A stretch of 64,000 nucleotides of DNA from Spirosoma oryzae (GTDB lineage Bacteria; Bacteroidota; Bacteroidia; Cytophagales; Spirosomataceae), in NCBI RefSeq assembly GCF_003002825.1, contig NZ_PVTE01000021.1, forward strand, positions 33,078 through 97,077, written 5' to 3'. Below are positions 16,624 through 25,529 of this stretch, piece by piece. Position 1 is the first letter of the stretch. The number at the start of each line of letters is the position of its first letter. The notes beneath the pieces are model-generated. The model saw only the letters and a program-made list of their open reading frames with translations. It did no database searches and was not told where the DNA came from. A program made the translations under genes and the position numbers.

Positions 16624-17540
16624 AGGCACGATTGAGACTCTGGCGGCTACTGATCTGGTTTAGCCTGTACTTGGCCAGTATGCCCGGACGGGCACAGCCT
16701 GCGCTTCAGGTCGTGACGAAAGTGGTGGAGAAAGAACTCCCCTACTCGGCTGGACAACGGCTGCGACTGACGGCGGAAAAAGCTGACGTGACTATTCATG
16801 GCTGGACTCGACCGGTGGTATCGATTCGGTTGCGGCTGACGGCCAAGCACCCCGACCGGGCTGTTGCCGAGCGGGAAGTCGGGTACCAACAGTATACCCT
16901 GCAAGCCAACGGAAACGAGATTGAGCTGGCAAACCACTATGCCGTGCCGCGTGGTGCCGGAAAAGTGCAGAGTCAACTAAAGGCGATTTACGACATCAGC
17001 GTACCGGCTGGCGCGTCGCTGCTGCTCAAGAATTCGTTTGGTGATATTCGACTTGCTGATCTGACTGGCGATACGAACCTGACCTTTGAATTCGGCAAAC
17101 TGTCGCTTGAGGACATGGGCGGTAAGACGACTATCCGGTCGAGTTATGGCGATATCGACGGACGTGGTGTCGACGGGTCGCTGCTGCTGACAACCGAGAA
17201 GGCGGACGTTAGCCTGCGCGACCTGGCTGGTCGGGCTGTTGTCAAGAGTCGCTACGGCAAGCTGACCGTCGTACCGCATCCGTCGCTGACCGGTCTGTCG
17301 GTCGAAGCTGCCCGCACGGATGTTCTCCTGGCGGCCCGGCGTATCGGCGACTTCCAGTACGACGTCATCACCACATTCGCCGATATCCGCGTGCCCGAAG
17401 CGCAGCAGGCTGAATTGGGAAAACTGGGTAGCAAGCAAACCTTCACCTATCAGCCGCCTGGTCGCAAACCCCTGATTCAGATACAGGACAGCTACGGTAA
17501 CGTGACCATACAGGCTGATAAACCACTCGTAGACCGATAA
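16620..17540 (+). CDS. Exported beta-helix-like (DUF4097-type) protein
   Basis: 306 residues with a signal peptide (about 1-25, ending ASMPGRAQP). The rest is built of short repeated beta units such as KNSFGDIRLADLTGD, RSSYGDIDGRGVDGS, KSRYGKLTVV and QDSYGNVTIQA, the spacing expected for the DUF4097 / adhesin-head beta-helix. Such proteins are common next to Bacteroidota ECF sigma genes. The function is unknown and an envelope role is likely. Overlaps the anti-sigma stop by four bases. Confidence 0.7.
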   Translation: MKARLRLWRLLIWFSLYLASMPGRAQPALQVVTKVVEKELPYSAGQRLRLTAEKADVTIHGWTRPVVSIRLRLTAKHPDRAVAEREVGYQQYTLQANGNEIELANHYAVPRGAGKVQSQLKAIYDISVPAGASLLLKNSFGDIRLADLTGDTNLTFEFGKLSLEDMGGKTTIRSSYGDIDGRGVDGSLLLTTEKADVSLRDLAGRAVVKSRYGKLTVVPHPSLTGLSVEAARTDVLLAARRIGDFQYDVITTFADIRVPEAQQAELGKLGSKQTFTYQPPGRKPLIQIQDSYGNVTIQADKPLVDR

Positions 17541-17558
17541 TCCATAACCAATACGTTC

Positions 17559-18833
17559 ATGAAAACAGGAAACTTAATCGGCATCGTCGGGCTGGCGTGC
17601 CTGGGCGTTACGGCCGCTAACGCCCAGCAATGGACATTGGGTCCGAAACTAGAGTTAGGGTTGTCGGCCCGATCAACGTCGGTGAACGAGGTGATGATTG
17701 GCGATGTGTCGGTGGAAAGTGGTGCCAATGCCGGTGACGCGATGGGTGCCGGGATCGGCGGGTTCGCCCGATACGACCGCTCGCGCTGGTATGGGCAGGC
17801 TGAGTTGCTCACGCAGCGGGCCAACGTAGCTAACTACTACATCAGCGGACCACAGGTAGGCTTCGCCGACTATGTTCGCGTATCCAGACTTGCGGGGCGA
17901 CTACTGGGAGGCTACAAACCGCTGCCGTGGCTCCGCTTCTCTGTGGGGGTAGCTGCAAACCAGTACCGGCGAAACCAAGAAAACTACTATGCATCCACTA
18001 TCGCTAACGAATACCGCTTGGCTGAGCAATACCCAACTGACAAAGACAGGTTTCTATCGGTTGCCCGAACGTACGAAGTTGGCCAATCAGTCAGCCAAAG
18101 CCTTAAAGCGGTATCGGCGGACATGCTGTTCGGTATTGGCGTTGACGTGGGTGGGCTTACGATCGATATCATAAATAGTAGTTCGCTGACGCCGGTTGTC
18201 GATGGCATTACGCATCAGGGGCAGGTGTACGACCTGCGTCAGAAATACAGCAACTGGTCGCTGCAATTGGGTTATCGGCTGTTTCCGGTTAAGGCGCATC
18301 TGCTGGCCCCGCGTCGGTCGAACCGGGCGTACGAGCGCATCAAGAAAGACATACCCTTCTACCGTAATGAGGTTCATATCGCCGTCGGGCTGCTCGGTGA
18401 AGACATCGGCAGTGCCTTTCTCTACGAAAATCGGTACACGCGTTATCTAACCCGGCGATTTGGCTTGTCGATAGGCGCAAATATTATGCGGCTGTCTGGG
18501 AGTTACTATCTGCCTAGTCAGACAACGGAAGTGCAAGTGTTGCCCGCTGTCCGATTTCTGCCGCTTTACAGCCGTAGACATATCATTGGGCTATCTGTTG
18601 GGCCACTACTTTGCTATAAGTCAGGCTATACTGTATCCTCTGGCCGGTATGGGGGTAATGGTCCGGCAACAGTCAATCTGCGAAACGATTCAGAAGCCAG
18701 CACATTCTCGGCCAGCATACAGGGTACTGTCGATTACCAGTTTGCCATTTCTGATCGATTACTCTTTGGTCCGTGGCTCCGGCTCTCGTCAGATTACGCT
18801 TATGCCGGTATTCAGGCTGGCTATCGCTTCTAA
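17559..18833 (+). CDS. Putative outer-membrane beta-barrel protein
   Basis: 424 residues with a clean signal peptide (MKTGNLIGIVGLACLGVTAA, cleavage near NAQ). The body alternates Tyr/Arg/Leu strands (GFARYDRSRWYGQAELLTQR, YSNWSLQLGYRLF) and ends SDYAYAGIQAGYRF, a C-terminal aromatic typical of outer-membrane barrels. No named family is recognised. Eighteen bases after the DUF4097-type gene. It and the next gene look like two members of one class placed in tandem. Confidence 0.7.
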   Translation: MKTGNLIGIVGLACLGVTAANAQQWTLGPKLELGLSARSTSVNEVMIGDVSVESGANAGDAMGAGIGGFARYDRSRWYGQAELLTQRANVANYYISGPQVGFADYVRVSRLAGRLLGGYKPLPWLRFSVGVAANQYRRNQENYYASTIANEYRLAEQYPTDKDRFLSVARTYEVGQSVSQSLKAVSADMLFGIGVDVGGLTIDIINSSSLTPVVDGITHQGQVYDLRQKYSNWSLQLGYRLFPVKAHLLAPRRSNRAYERIKKDIPFYRNEVHIAVGLLGEDIGSAFLYENRYTRYLTRRFGLSIGANIMRLSGSYYLPSQTTEVQVLPAVRFLPLYSRRHIIGLSVGPLLCYKSGYTVSSGRYGGNGPATVNLRNDSEASTFSASIQGTVDYQFAISDRLLFGPWLRLSSDYAYAGIQAGYRF

Positions 18834-18853
18834 CCCTTACGTCTACACTAACC

Positions 18854-20050
18854 ATGAGAAAGGCATTGATAAATCGACTGGCTATTATCGTTGGCGTGAT
18901 ACTGGTCAGCGGAGCCGCTGTGGCACAGGTATCACCGTACCGATTTGAAGTAGAAGCCGGTGGCGGGCTGCTACGACTGCCTGACGTGGCCTACAATGGC
19001 TGGTCAGCCAAACAGCAACTGACGGCATATATCAAACCACGGCTGGGCGTCTCCGTTGGTATAAACTGGGCTGGTACGACTAACACCGCCCCACTCTCCT
19101 ACCTGCCTAATCAGTATGGCTTGCCTAATCCGGCACGGCTTAACGAATTTTACGTTCGTACGGATCGTATGCTCGATCTGTCGGCGGTGATATTGCCTAT
19201 TCTGACCCGTCATCACCAAGTTTCCGTACGAGTTGGTTTATCAGCCTACCGCAGTAAAACGACGCAGGTCGATAGCCTGATCTATCCAAATCCACGTGAT
19301 CGCTCAAGCTACGAAACGGTGCTGGACCAGCGCACAACGGACCGGGTGTCGCCTTTACTTGGCGTTGGCTACGACTATCGACTATCGAATCGCTGGTCGG
19401 TGGGGGCGTATGCGACGGCGTATTTGAACGCACCCGATAAGCAAACCGTATCGACGTTTGGCTTGCGTTCAGCGTATCGATTCAACATCAGTGCCGATTC
19501 GCTCGGGCTGTCGGTAATCGACAAAAGCACGATACGAACAGGTATCCGGTTGGCTGGTAATGTGTCGGCATCGAACGAGCGCACCGTTGCCGACGTCTAC
19601 AGTATTCGGGGAATTGGGGGCGTATGGGCCGAGGTGCCGCTTTCGCTGACCTGGCAATTCCGGACGGAACTTAACTACGCACAACGCAGCGGGCAGACTA
19701 ACGAAGTACGAACGGGGCGCGTGCGGTTTCTGCCGGGTGTTGACAACCGAAATTATCTGGAAATTCCCTTGCTCTTCCGTAATGAAGTTGCCTACAAGTG
19801 GCATCTGTACGTAGGGCCTTACTTCGCCACGTTGCTAAATGGTCGGGCTGAATTGGATGGAAAGCTAGTCGCGGTTGTACCGCACTCCGTTGTTGGGGTA
19901 ATGCTGGGTGCCGATTATCAGTTGTCCGATCGCTTTTCAGTGGATGCCCGCTATCAGCGTGACCTGGTTCAGTTGTCGAGTCGGCCTTACGGTGGGCTGC
20001 ACGGTTTTCAGCTAGGCCTGAACTGGGCATTTCAACGCAGCAACCAATAA
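18854..20050 (+). CDS. Putative outer-membrane beta-barrel protein
   Basis: 398 residues from the ATG at 18854, which gives a signal peptide (MRKALINRLAIIVGVILVSG, then AAVAQ). A longer frame opening at 18773 would overlap the preceding gene and lose the signal. The body is beta-rich (VSVRVGLSAYRSKTTQ, LLGVGYDYRLSNRWSVGAYA) and ends GLHGFQLGLNWAFQRSNQ. Last gene of the sigma operon; a hairpin overlaps its stop codon. Confidence 0.7.
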   Translation: MRKALINRLAIIVGVILVSGAAVAQVSPYRFEVEAGGGLLRLPDVAYNGWSAKQQLTAYIKPRLGVSVGINWAGTTNTAPLSYLPNQYGLPNPARLNEFYVRTDRMLDLSAVILPILTRHHQVSVRVGLSAYRSKTTQVDSLIYPNPRDRSSYETVLDQRTTDRVSPLLGVGYDYRLSNRWSVGAYATAYLNAPDKQTVSTFGLRSAYRFNISADSLGLSVIDKSTIRTGIRLAGNVSASNERTVADVYSIRGIGGVWAEVPLSLTWQFRTELNYAQRSGQTNEVRTGRVRFLPGVDNRNYLEIPLLFRNEVAYKWHLYVGPYFATLLNGRAELDGKLVAVVPHSVVGVMLGADYQLSDRFSVDARYQRDLVQLSSRPYGGLHGFQLGLNWAFQRSNQ

Positions 20051-20069
20051 CGTGTTGCTGCGTTGAAAT
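20029..20069. terminator. Convergent terminator overlapping a stop codon
   Basis: Perfect 16-bp arms at 20029-20044 and 20054-20069 with a nine-base loop that contains the stop codon of the upstream gene. It separates the sigma operon from the oppositely oriented glycoside hydrolase gene. There is no strong T-run. Confidence 0.65.
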
Positions 20070-20080
20070 ACGACTGATGC

Positions 20081-21427
20081 TTAGATTTCTACTTTCAGCC
20101 GGGCCGGGCGGTCAGATATTTCGAGCATCTCGGCATGTGGCACGATCGTAATCTGACCAAACTCGTCCAGAATTCGCCTATACGCTTCGGCGACGGGCCG
20201 GGGCTTACGATCCAGGTCATACAAACCGCATTCGTTGACCCGGTTGTTTTGTTCGGCTAGCTGCGTGTCCCAGTCGATCTGATCGATCAGGCTGTACCAG
20301 GTAAAGCCCAGCACAGGCACACCATCATGGCGCATCCGCAGAATGCTGATCCACTGTTTGTTGAGCCAGCTGGGGGCAATATCGGCTTCGAACACGTTGG
20401 TTTCCGTGTGCATCACCGGCTTGCGATAGCGGAGGTAATAATCCTTGGTGATTTCGTACCAGCCCAGCACATCCATCGAAATCTGAATCGACCCGTCTGG
20501 TAGCCTAATGCGCTCGTTCCGGCCGTAGTAGTCGTTGCCCATGATCTGGTAGCCCGGTGGTTGTCCGGTCATAAACCAGTCGTATTCCTGCCGGGTCATG
20601 CCATTATCGAGTAGGTACATGCCAACCGTGGCCGAGGGCGGATTGGCGTACAGCAAATCGAGGGACAGGAAGCGAAGTTCGTTCTCCATCGAAATGTCGG
20701 GCGAGGGCGACGCATACAGTTCGTGCGTATACTCGGCACTTTCACTCTGGACGATGATGCAGTCGTTGCGGTGTTTGGCGATTCGTTGCGTACCGATGAT
20801 ACTGGCAGCTACAGCATGTTTCATCGCCGTCACAAAGCCTTTGTCTGACTTCAGTTGTTCGTTCCAGATGCCGTCTTTACCGCTCGCTTTGGCCGTGACG
20901 TAAATCTCGTTGACGGGCGTGTAGTAGCGAACCCACGGGTAGCGTTTGGCTACGGCTTCGGCGTATTCCGCGAAGTGCATGGGTAGTTCCGGATTCTGAA
21001 AATTATCTACCCAGTCGGGTACGCCAAAGTGCATCAGATCGAGAATCGGCGTGATGCCCAGCCGCTTGATCTCGCCCATCGCTTCGTCGGCGAAACTCCA
21101 GTCGAACTTGCCGGGGCCTTTGTGAATGTCGTAATACGGCAAGCCGTAGCGCAATACTTTCAGGCCCAACTCTTTTACCAGACCCAGGTCTTCCTTGTAT
21201 CGGTCGTAGTGTCCGCATTCCCGCAACTGATCGCGCCGGACTTTGCCCTTTTTGATCGTTGGGTAAGAGCATTCGATACCCGTTGCAAACATGAAGTTGC
21301 TGGGCATGTCGGTGGGGAGTCCCCGGCCATCATGTCCCCCGGCTCCGCCGAACTGATCGCCGTCGTAACCGGCCTCCCCTACTTCTTTTTTGATGATGTC
21401 TAAAAATCCTTTTTTCTTGGTTGCCAT
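20081..21427 (-). CDS. Family 1-like glycoside hydrolase
   Basis: 448 residues from the ATG at 21427 (MATKKKGFLD). A longer frame opens with no plausible start context. The TIM-barrel pattern of family 1 is visible: FMFATGIECSYPTI near the start, the acid/base Glu in YTPVNEIYV, the nucleophile Glu in VMHTETNVFE, and the end motif CGLYDLDRKPRPVAEAYRR. There is no signal peptide, so it is probably cytoplasmic. The usual NEP is NEI and TENG is TETN, so it is a divergent member. It is upstream-adjacent to no sugar transporter but is followed on the same strand side by sugar-oxidising genes, pointing to glycoside breakdown. Confidence 0.8.
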   Translation of the reverse strand: MATKKKGFLDIIKKEVGEAGYDGDQFGGAGGHDGRGLPTDMPSNFMFATGIECSYPTIKKGKVRRDQLRECGHYDRYKEDLGLVKELGLKVLRYGLPYYDIHKGPGKFDWSFADEAMGEIKRLGITPILDLMHFGVPDWVDNFQNPELPMHFAEYAEAVAKRYPWVRYYTPVNEIYVTAKASGKDGIWNEQLKSDKGFVTAMKHAVAASIIGTQRIAKHRNDCIIVQSESAEYTHELYASPSPDISMENELRFLSLDLLYANPPSATVGMYLLDNGMTRQEYDWFMTGQPPGYQIMGNDYYGRNERIRLPDGSIQISMDVLGWYEITKDYYLRYRKPVMHTETNVFEADIAPSWLNKQWISILRMRHDGVPVLGFTWYSLIDQIDWDTQLAEQNNRVNECGLYDLDRKPRPVAEAYRRILDEFGQITIVPHAEMLEISDRPARLKVEI

Positions 21428-21522
21428 GCTATTGTGTTGGAGAATCAACCCCTGATAACGGATCAGAATGATGTCTTTGTGATTTGGCAAAAAGGGGAAA
21501 ATAACCGCTGCTGGTGAGAACG

Positions 21523-23082
21523 TCAGACGTTCAGCCGGTTGCGGTTGGCTAAAAACTGATCGGCGGTCCGCAGCGACAGGGCCATGATTGTCAAGGCCGG
21601 GTTGACGGCGAGCGCACTAGGGAACGTCGAATTATCGCTGATGAACAGATTCGGAACGTCGAACGATTGTCCATCGGCATTGACAACATTTGCCCCGCCG
21701 TCGTGACCCATCCGGCAGGTACCGATGATGTGCGCGTTTCGCTGGTAGGCCCAGATGTTTTTGGCACCGGCGGCTTCCCAGATCTGCCGCATGATCTTGT
21801 CGGCGTGGGCGGTCATACGGTGTTCATTCTCCCCGTTCGTGAAGTGAACGCGTGGCTTGGGTATCCCCCGCCCGTCTTTCTCGTCCGACAATTCCATGTA
21901 GTTGAAATCGTAGGGCAGGCAATCGCCCAGGATGTTGATGCCGGCAACGTGGTTGTAGGCTCGCGCTGCCTGCTTGAACGCTTCCCCCCACAGGCCCCGC
22001 TGACGGGCCATCTGCTGCAAATACGTTACGGGCATTACGCCGATCGACTGAAGCAGGTACCCACCTGCGAAGTCGGCATCGTCAGGGCGGTGAGTATCTT
22101 CCGAAATGACGGAACCTGGAATGCCTTTGTAGGGTCGGATGTCTTCGTCGAATTCGCCCCAAATCTGCAAACCGGTGTGCGCCATGAAGTTACGGCCCAC
22201 CTGACCGCTGCTGTTGGCCAGCTGATTCAGCATGAGCAGTCGTGGGGTTTCGATAGCACCGGCACAAAGGAAGACGTAGTTGCATTTCTGCCGTTTCTCC
22301 TGTCCATTCTGAAGATAAACAACCTCACTGATTCGTCCGCTGCTGTTTTTTACCAGCTGCGTAACATAGCATTCCGACCGTAGCTCGGCACCCTTGCTTA
22401 GCGCCAGCGGAATGTAGGTAACGTCCATGCTTGATTTAGCGCCGACGTTGCAACCGGCCTGGCAAAAACCCCGGTTCGCGCAGGCGGCCCGGTGGCCCAG
22501 TCCTTCCTGATGACGCCCTGCCGACAAGGCTGCGTTAGCCGCCAGCGACGTTTTAATGCCCACTGCCTCGCAACCGCGCTCCATCAACTGGCCGGCACCG
22601 TTTATGGGTAGTGGAGGCATTGGGTACGATCGCTTGCGGGCCGGACCCCAGGGGTATTCCGAGGGGCCGGAAACACCGATAAAGTGTTCAATTTCGTCGT
22701 AGTAAGTAGCGATCTCGTCAAAGCTGATCGGCCAGTCGACACCCACGCCGAAGTCAGTTTTTAGTTGCAGGTCGTCGGGCTGAACGCGGGGCGTGTAAGC
22801 AGTATAGTGTAAGGTCGAACCCCCTACGCCAATGCCGGAGTTGTTGCTGCCGAACGGAACGGGGTCGGTGCCGGCGCTGAGTCGTTCGTCGTTCCAGAAC
22901 AGTTTGTCTTGCCCAACCTCGTCGGTTGGAAAATCCTTCTTAGGGTCCCAGTACTGACCAGCCTCCAGCGCGACGACCTTCAGACCGGCCGCTGCCAGAC
23001 GGGCCAGCAAGGGCGCACCGCCCGCCCCCGTACCGATCACAATCGCGTCGACTGTATCGTTGAGGCTATATTGATTGCTCAT
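21523..23082 (-). CDS. GMC-family FAD oxidoreductase (sugar dehydrogenase large subunit)
   Basis: 519 residues. The FAD-binding start is IVIGTGAGGAPLLARLAAAG with acidic LEAG. GGSTLHYTAYTPR, CNVGAKSSMDVTYIPLALSK and the C-terminal HIIGTCRMG with NPALTIMALS are typical of the gluconate/glucoside dehydrogenase branch of the GMC family. Catalytic His and Asn are at the expected places. It oxidises a sugar or sugar derivative and probably pairs with the small subunit encoded 54 bases upstream. No dedicated cytochrome is adjacent. The exact substrate (gluconate, glucoside C3) is an inference that sequence alone cannot settle. Confidence 0.9.
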   Translation of the reverse strand: MSNQYSLNDTVDAIVIGTGAGGAPLLARLAAAGLKVVALEAGQYWDPKKDFPTDEVGQDKLFWNDERLSAGTDPVPFGSNNSGIGVGGSTLHYTAYTPRVQPDDLQLKTDFGVGVDWPISFDEIATYYDEIEHFIGVSGPSEYPWGPARKRSYPMPPLPINGAGQLMERGCEAVGIKTSLAANAALSAGRHQEGLGHRAACANRGFCQAGCNVGAKSSMDVTYIPLALSKGAELRSECYVTQLVKNSSGRISEVVYLQNGQEKRQKCNYVFLCAGAIETPRLLMLNQLANSSGQVGRNFMAHTGLQIWGEFDEDIRPYKGIPGSVISEDTHRPDDADFAGGYLLQSIGVMPVTYLQQMARQRGLWGEAFKQAARAYNHVAGINILGDCLPYDFNYMELSDEKDGRGIPKPRVHFTNGENEHRMTAHADKIMRQIWEAAGAKNIWAYQRNAHIIGTCRMGHDGGANVVNADGQSFDVPNLFISDNSTFPSALAVNPALTIMALSLRTADQFLANRNRLNV

Positions 23083-23136
23083 AGACTGTTGAGTTGTACA
23101 TCCGTACCGACAGGTCGATACAGTGATAAACGGTGA

Positions 23137-23733
23137 TTAGTTGATCGGTCGGGGCTCGCGTGCTTCCAGATCGTTTAGTTTAGTACGTTGCCAGGTTGGC
23201 ACGTCGGCCATGCCGACATAGCCGATTTCTTCCTGACCCAGCGGGTGCGAATAGTACGCACCTACGGTTTCGGCAAACAGCTCTTCGAAAAAACGGTCGG
23301 CGGGTACCTGCTGCCAGGTAATACCGGGGGGCGTACCCGCCTGAATCGCGTTCAGTACTTCGTCCTGCTGTTCTGTAGGCAACTCGCAAAAGGGCGCACC
23401 GTACAAGGCAACGGCACTCTCGTCGGTTGCTTTCAGGCCCAGCCGGTACGCGTCCCGATCGGCGGGCATGCTGTCGTAACGCCATCCGTCGGATTGATTT
23501 CCGGTCAGCCGTTCGTCGATAACGCCTACGATGTCGATACGACCCGCCGGATTGTCCTGCGGTAGGAGCCGGTCGATAATGCAGGTAAGCAGCTCGGCTT
23601 CGTCAGGCTGAAAAAACGTGGGCTGTCGGCGGGGCTTTTCCAGTCGCTCCGTCAGCGTCTGCCGGGTAGCCTCGGTAACGTCGTCTGTCTGAAGCAGCGC
23701 GCGTACCGTACCGGCGGGATAGTGATAGTCCAT
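23137..23733 (-). CDS. Gluconate 2-dehydrogenase subunit 3 family protein
   Basis: 198 residues, a size and pattern typical of the small subunit that accompanies GMC dehydrogenases (TFFQPDEAELLTCIIDRLLP then LPQDNPAGRIDIVGVIDERL, ending HPLGQEEIGYVGMADVPTW). Many relatives carry a Tat signal that exports the complex; none is visible here, so this complex may stay inside or be exported differently. Encoded directly before the GMC subunit on the same strand. Confidence 0.88.
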   Translation of the reverse strand: MDYHYPAGTVRALLQTDDVTEATRQTLTERLEKPRRQPTFFQPDEAELLTCIIDRLLPQDNPAGRIDIVGVIDERLTGNQSDGWRYDSMPADRDAYRLGLKATDESAVALYGAPFCELPTEQQDEVLNAIQAGTPPGITWQQVPADRFFEELFAETVGAYYSHPLGQEEIGYVGMADVPTWQRTKLNDLEAREPRPIN

Positions 23734-23768
23734 GGTATGTTGTTCAATGTTTGTGGTATACTCTTTTT

Positions 23769-23849
23769 GTCGTCCCGACGTAGGAGGGGTCTTCGGTAGC
23801 TTCCAGTGTATAACGTATCGCCCGAAGATCCCTCCTGCGTCGGGATGAC
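23769..23849. repeat. Inverted repeat, 28-base arms
   Basis: Arms 23769-23796 and 23822-23849 pair along their full length. The three differences are all compatible with G-U pairs, so an RNA hairpin would be unbroken. The core reads CCCGACGCAGGAGGGATCTTC. It lies between the SDR gene and the dehydrogenase small subunit. It looks like a dispersed palindromic element. Confidence 0.75.
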
Positions 23850-23897
23850 AGAAGCGAGAGTAAATCGCTGTGCCTAGACAAACCTTGAACCCGCCAA

Positions 23898-24764
23898 TTA
23901 GCCCAGCTTACCACCCGTCACTTCAACGATGCTTCCGGTGATGAAGCTGCCATCCTCCGACGCTAGTAACACGTAGGCTGGAGCTAGTTCTTCCGGCTGA
24001 CCCGGTCGGGCCAGGGCGACTTCATGGCCGAAGTTCTTGACTTCATCCTCGGGCATCGTTCCGGGAATATTGGGTGTCCAGACCGGGCCGGGTGCCACGC
24101 AGTTGACCCGTATGCCTTTTTCGCCCAGTTGTATGGCCAGTGATTTGGTAAAGGCGTGGATGGCTGCCTTCGTCGCCGTGTAATCGACCAGAATCGGATT
24201 GCCGACAATGCCGACGATGCTACCCGTGTTGACGATACAATCGCCTTTCTGAAAATGGGGCAGCGCAGCCTGCGCCATAAAGAAATAAGCGATGATATTG
24301 GTGTCGAACGCCCGGCGGAGCTGCTCTTCCGAAATGTCTTCCAGCTTTTCCTGCGCCATTTGGTAAGCTGCATTGTTCACCAGAATATTCAGCGAGCCGT
24401 AATGATCGACGGTTTGTTTTACCGCGTCCATGCAGTTTGCCTTCTGGCGTACGTCAGCCTGGATGACCAGGCACTGCCCACCCTTCGACTCAACCAGTTT
24501 CTTGGTTTCAGCTGCGTCGTCCGAGTTTTCGTTGTAGACGATAGCGACCTTAGCCCCCTCCATTGCAAAGGCGGTCGCCACGGCCCGACCAATGCCGGAG
24601 TCGGCACCGGTGATGATGGCTACTTTTCCGGCCAGTTTGCCTGCTGCTTTATAAAAGTTCAGTTCGGTAGCCGGCTTTGGCGTCATCTCGGATTGCTTAG
24701 CTGGGTACTGCTGTTGCTGTGCCGCGATCTCTTTTGACGTCGGGCGAAATGGTGTTTCGTTCAT
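23898..24764 (-). CDS. Short-chain dehydrogenase/reductase
   Basis: 288 residues. The N-terminal extension (PFRPTSKEIAAQQQQYPAKQ) is typical of the general-stress/glucose-dehydrogenase-like SDR group. The NAD(P) loop is ITGADSGIGRAVA. NNAAYQM, catalytic Ser in IVNTGSIVG, Tyr/Lys in VDYTATKAA and the end EVTGGKLG are all intact. It probably reduces or oxidises a sugar or aldehyde. It is near the GMC complex on the same strand but 164 bases away with a palindrome between, so co-regulation is unproven. Confidence 0.9.
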   Translation of the reverse strand: MNETPFRPTSKEIAAQQQQYPAKQSEMTPKPATELNFYKAAGKLAGKVAIITGADSGIGRAVATAFAMEGAKVAIVYNENSDDAAETKKLVESKGGQCLVIQADVRQKANCMDAVKQTVDHYGSLNILVNNAAYQMAQEKLEDISEEQLRRAFDTNIIAYFFMAQAALPHFQKGDCIVNTGSIVGIVGNPILVDYTATKAAIHAFTKSLAIQLGEKGIRVNCVAPGPVWTPNIPGTMPEDEVKNFGHEVALARPGQPEELAPAYVLLASEDGSFITGSIVEVTGGKLG

Positions 24765-24865
24765 GAGTATTCGTAGTAATAGGTGCTCAAGGGGTTACAA
24801 GCGAAGGCTAAACCGGGTGTAGTGGCCGTTTGTTGCCCGCATCGATTAAACAAACCGATGTTCAC

Positions 24866-24903
24866 AAAAAACGGGTATCCCGGCACCAAAGCCGAACTAC
24901 CCG
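24866..24903 (-). terminator. Terminator of the DUF2141 gene
   Basis: On the minus strand the arms 24903-24891 and 24884-24872 (CGGGTAGTTCGGC against GCCGGGATACCCG) form an imperfect stem with a six-base loop, followed by TTTTTT. It lies just after the DUF2141 stop codon. Confidence 0.8.
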
Positions 24904-24927
24904 CCGAAAACGTATACGGTTAATCGT

Positions 24928-25374
24928 TTACAACTCCATCATGCTAACCTGAACGGCCTTGTTACCGTCGAGGGTAAATGCACACTGGTCGAACGTGGGT
25001 GGCCCCATGAGCATCGTCACGTTCGAAAAGCCAAAGGGCTCGGCCGGCATTTGACCCGAAAAATCCATCGTTTTGTTATCGTTCATATCCTGGAAGATGC
25101 GAACAGCGTACTTGCCCGGCTTCAGATCGCTGAACGTTACTACTGCATCACCCGTGGCGGGTACGTCGATGGTCTGCGTAACGGCCGACTTACCGGAAAA
25201 CGTCTTGTCGTCGGTAGCCAGGCCCACGTAGAACTTGCCGGAGCGTTGGACGATGCCGGTTACGGTGACGGTCAGTTTGTGTGTGGCGGAATCGGCGGGC
25301 GCAGCTGTTGTGCGAGCGAATGACTGGGTAAGGACAGCAACGAGCAGGACGAGTGTAAAGAGGATTGATTTCAT
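24928..25374 (-). CDS. DUF2141 domain exported protein
   Basis: 148 residues. A signal peptide (MKSILFTLVLLVAVLTQSFA) is followed by one beta-sandwich domain: LTVTVTGIVQRSGKFYVGLA, then FSDLKPGKYAVRIFQDMNDN and NKTMDFSGQMPAEPFGFSN. This is the DUF2141 signature, including the short Asp/Asn loop resembling a metal site. Function unknown; probably periplasmic. Single-gene unit with its own terminator. Confidence 0.9.
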   Translation of the reverse strand: MKSILFTLVLLVAVLTQSFARTTAAPADSATHKLTVTVTGIVQRSGKFYVGLATDDKTFSGKSAVTQTIDVPATGDAVVTFSDLKPGKYAVRIFQDMNDNKTMDFSGQMPAEPFGFSNVTMLMGPPTFDQCAFTLDGNKAVQVSMMEL

Positions 25375-25529
25375 GGAAGCTGACGGTCGTGTCGGTTAAG
25401 TCGGGCGGTATTGCCCGGCCTGACAAACATAGCAGGTACCAGAAGCCCTGTGCAACTCGCAGGGATGAACAGTACGAATCTGGGACGATTTGCACGAAAA
25501 AACTGCCTTTGGGATGAATGGGCGGCTCT

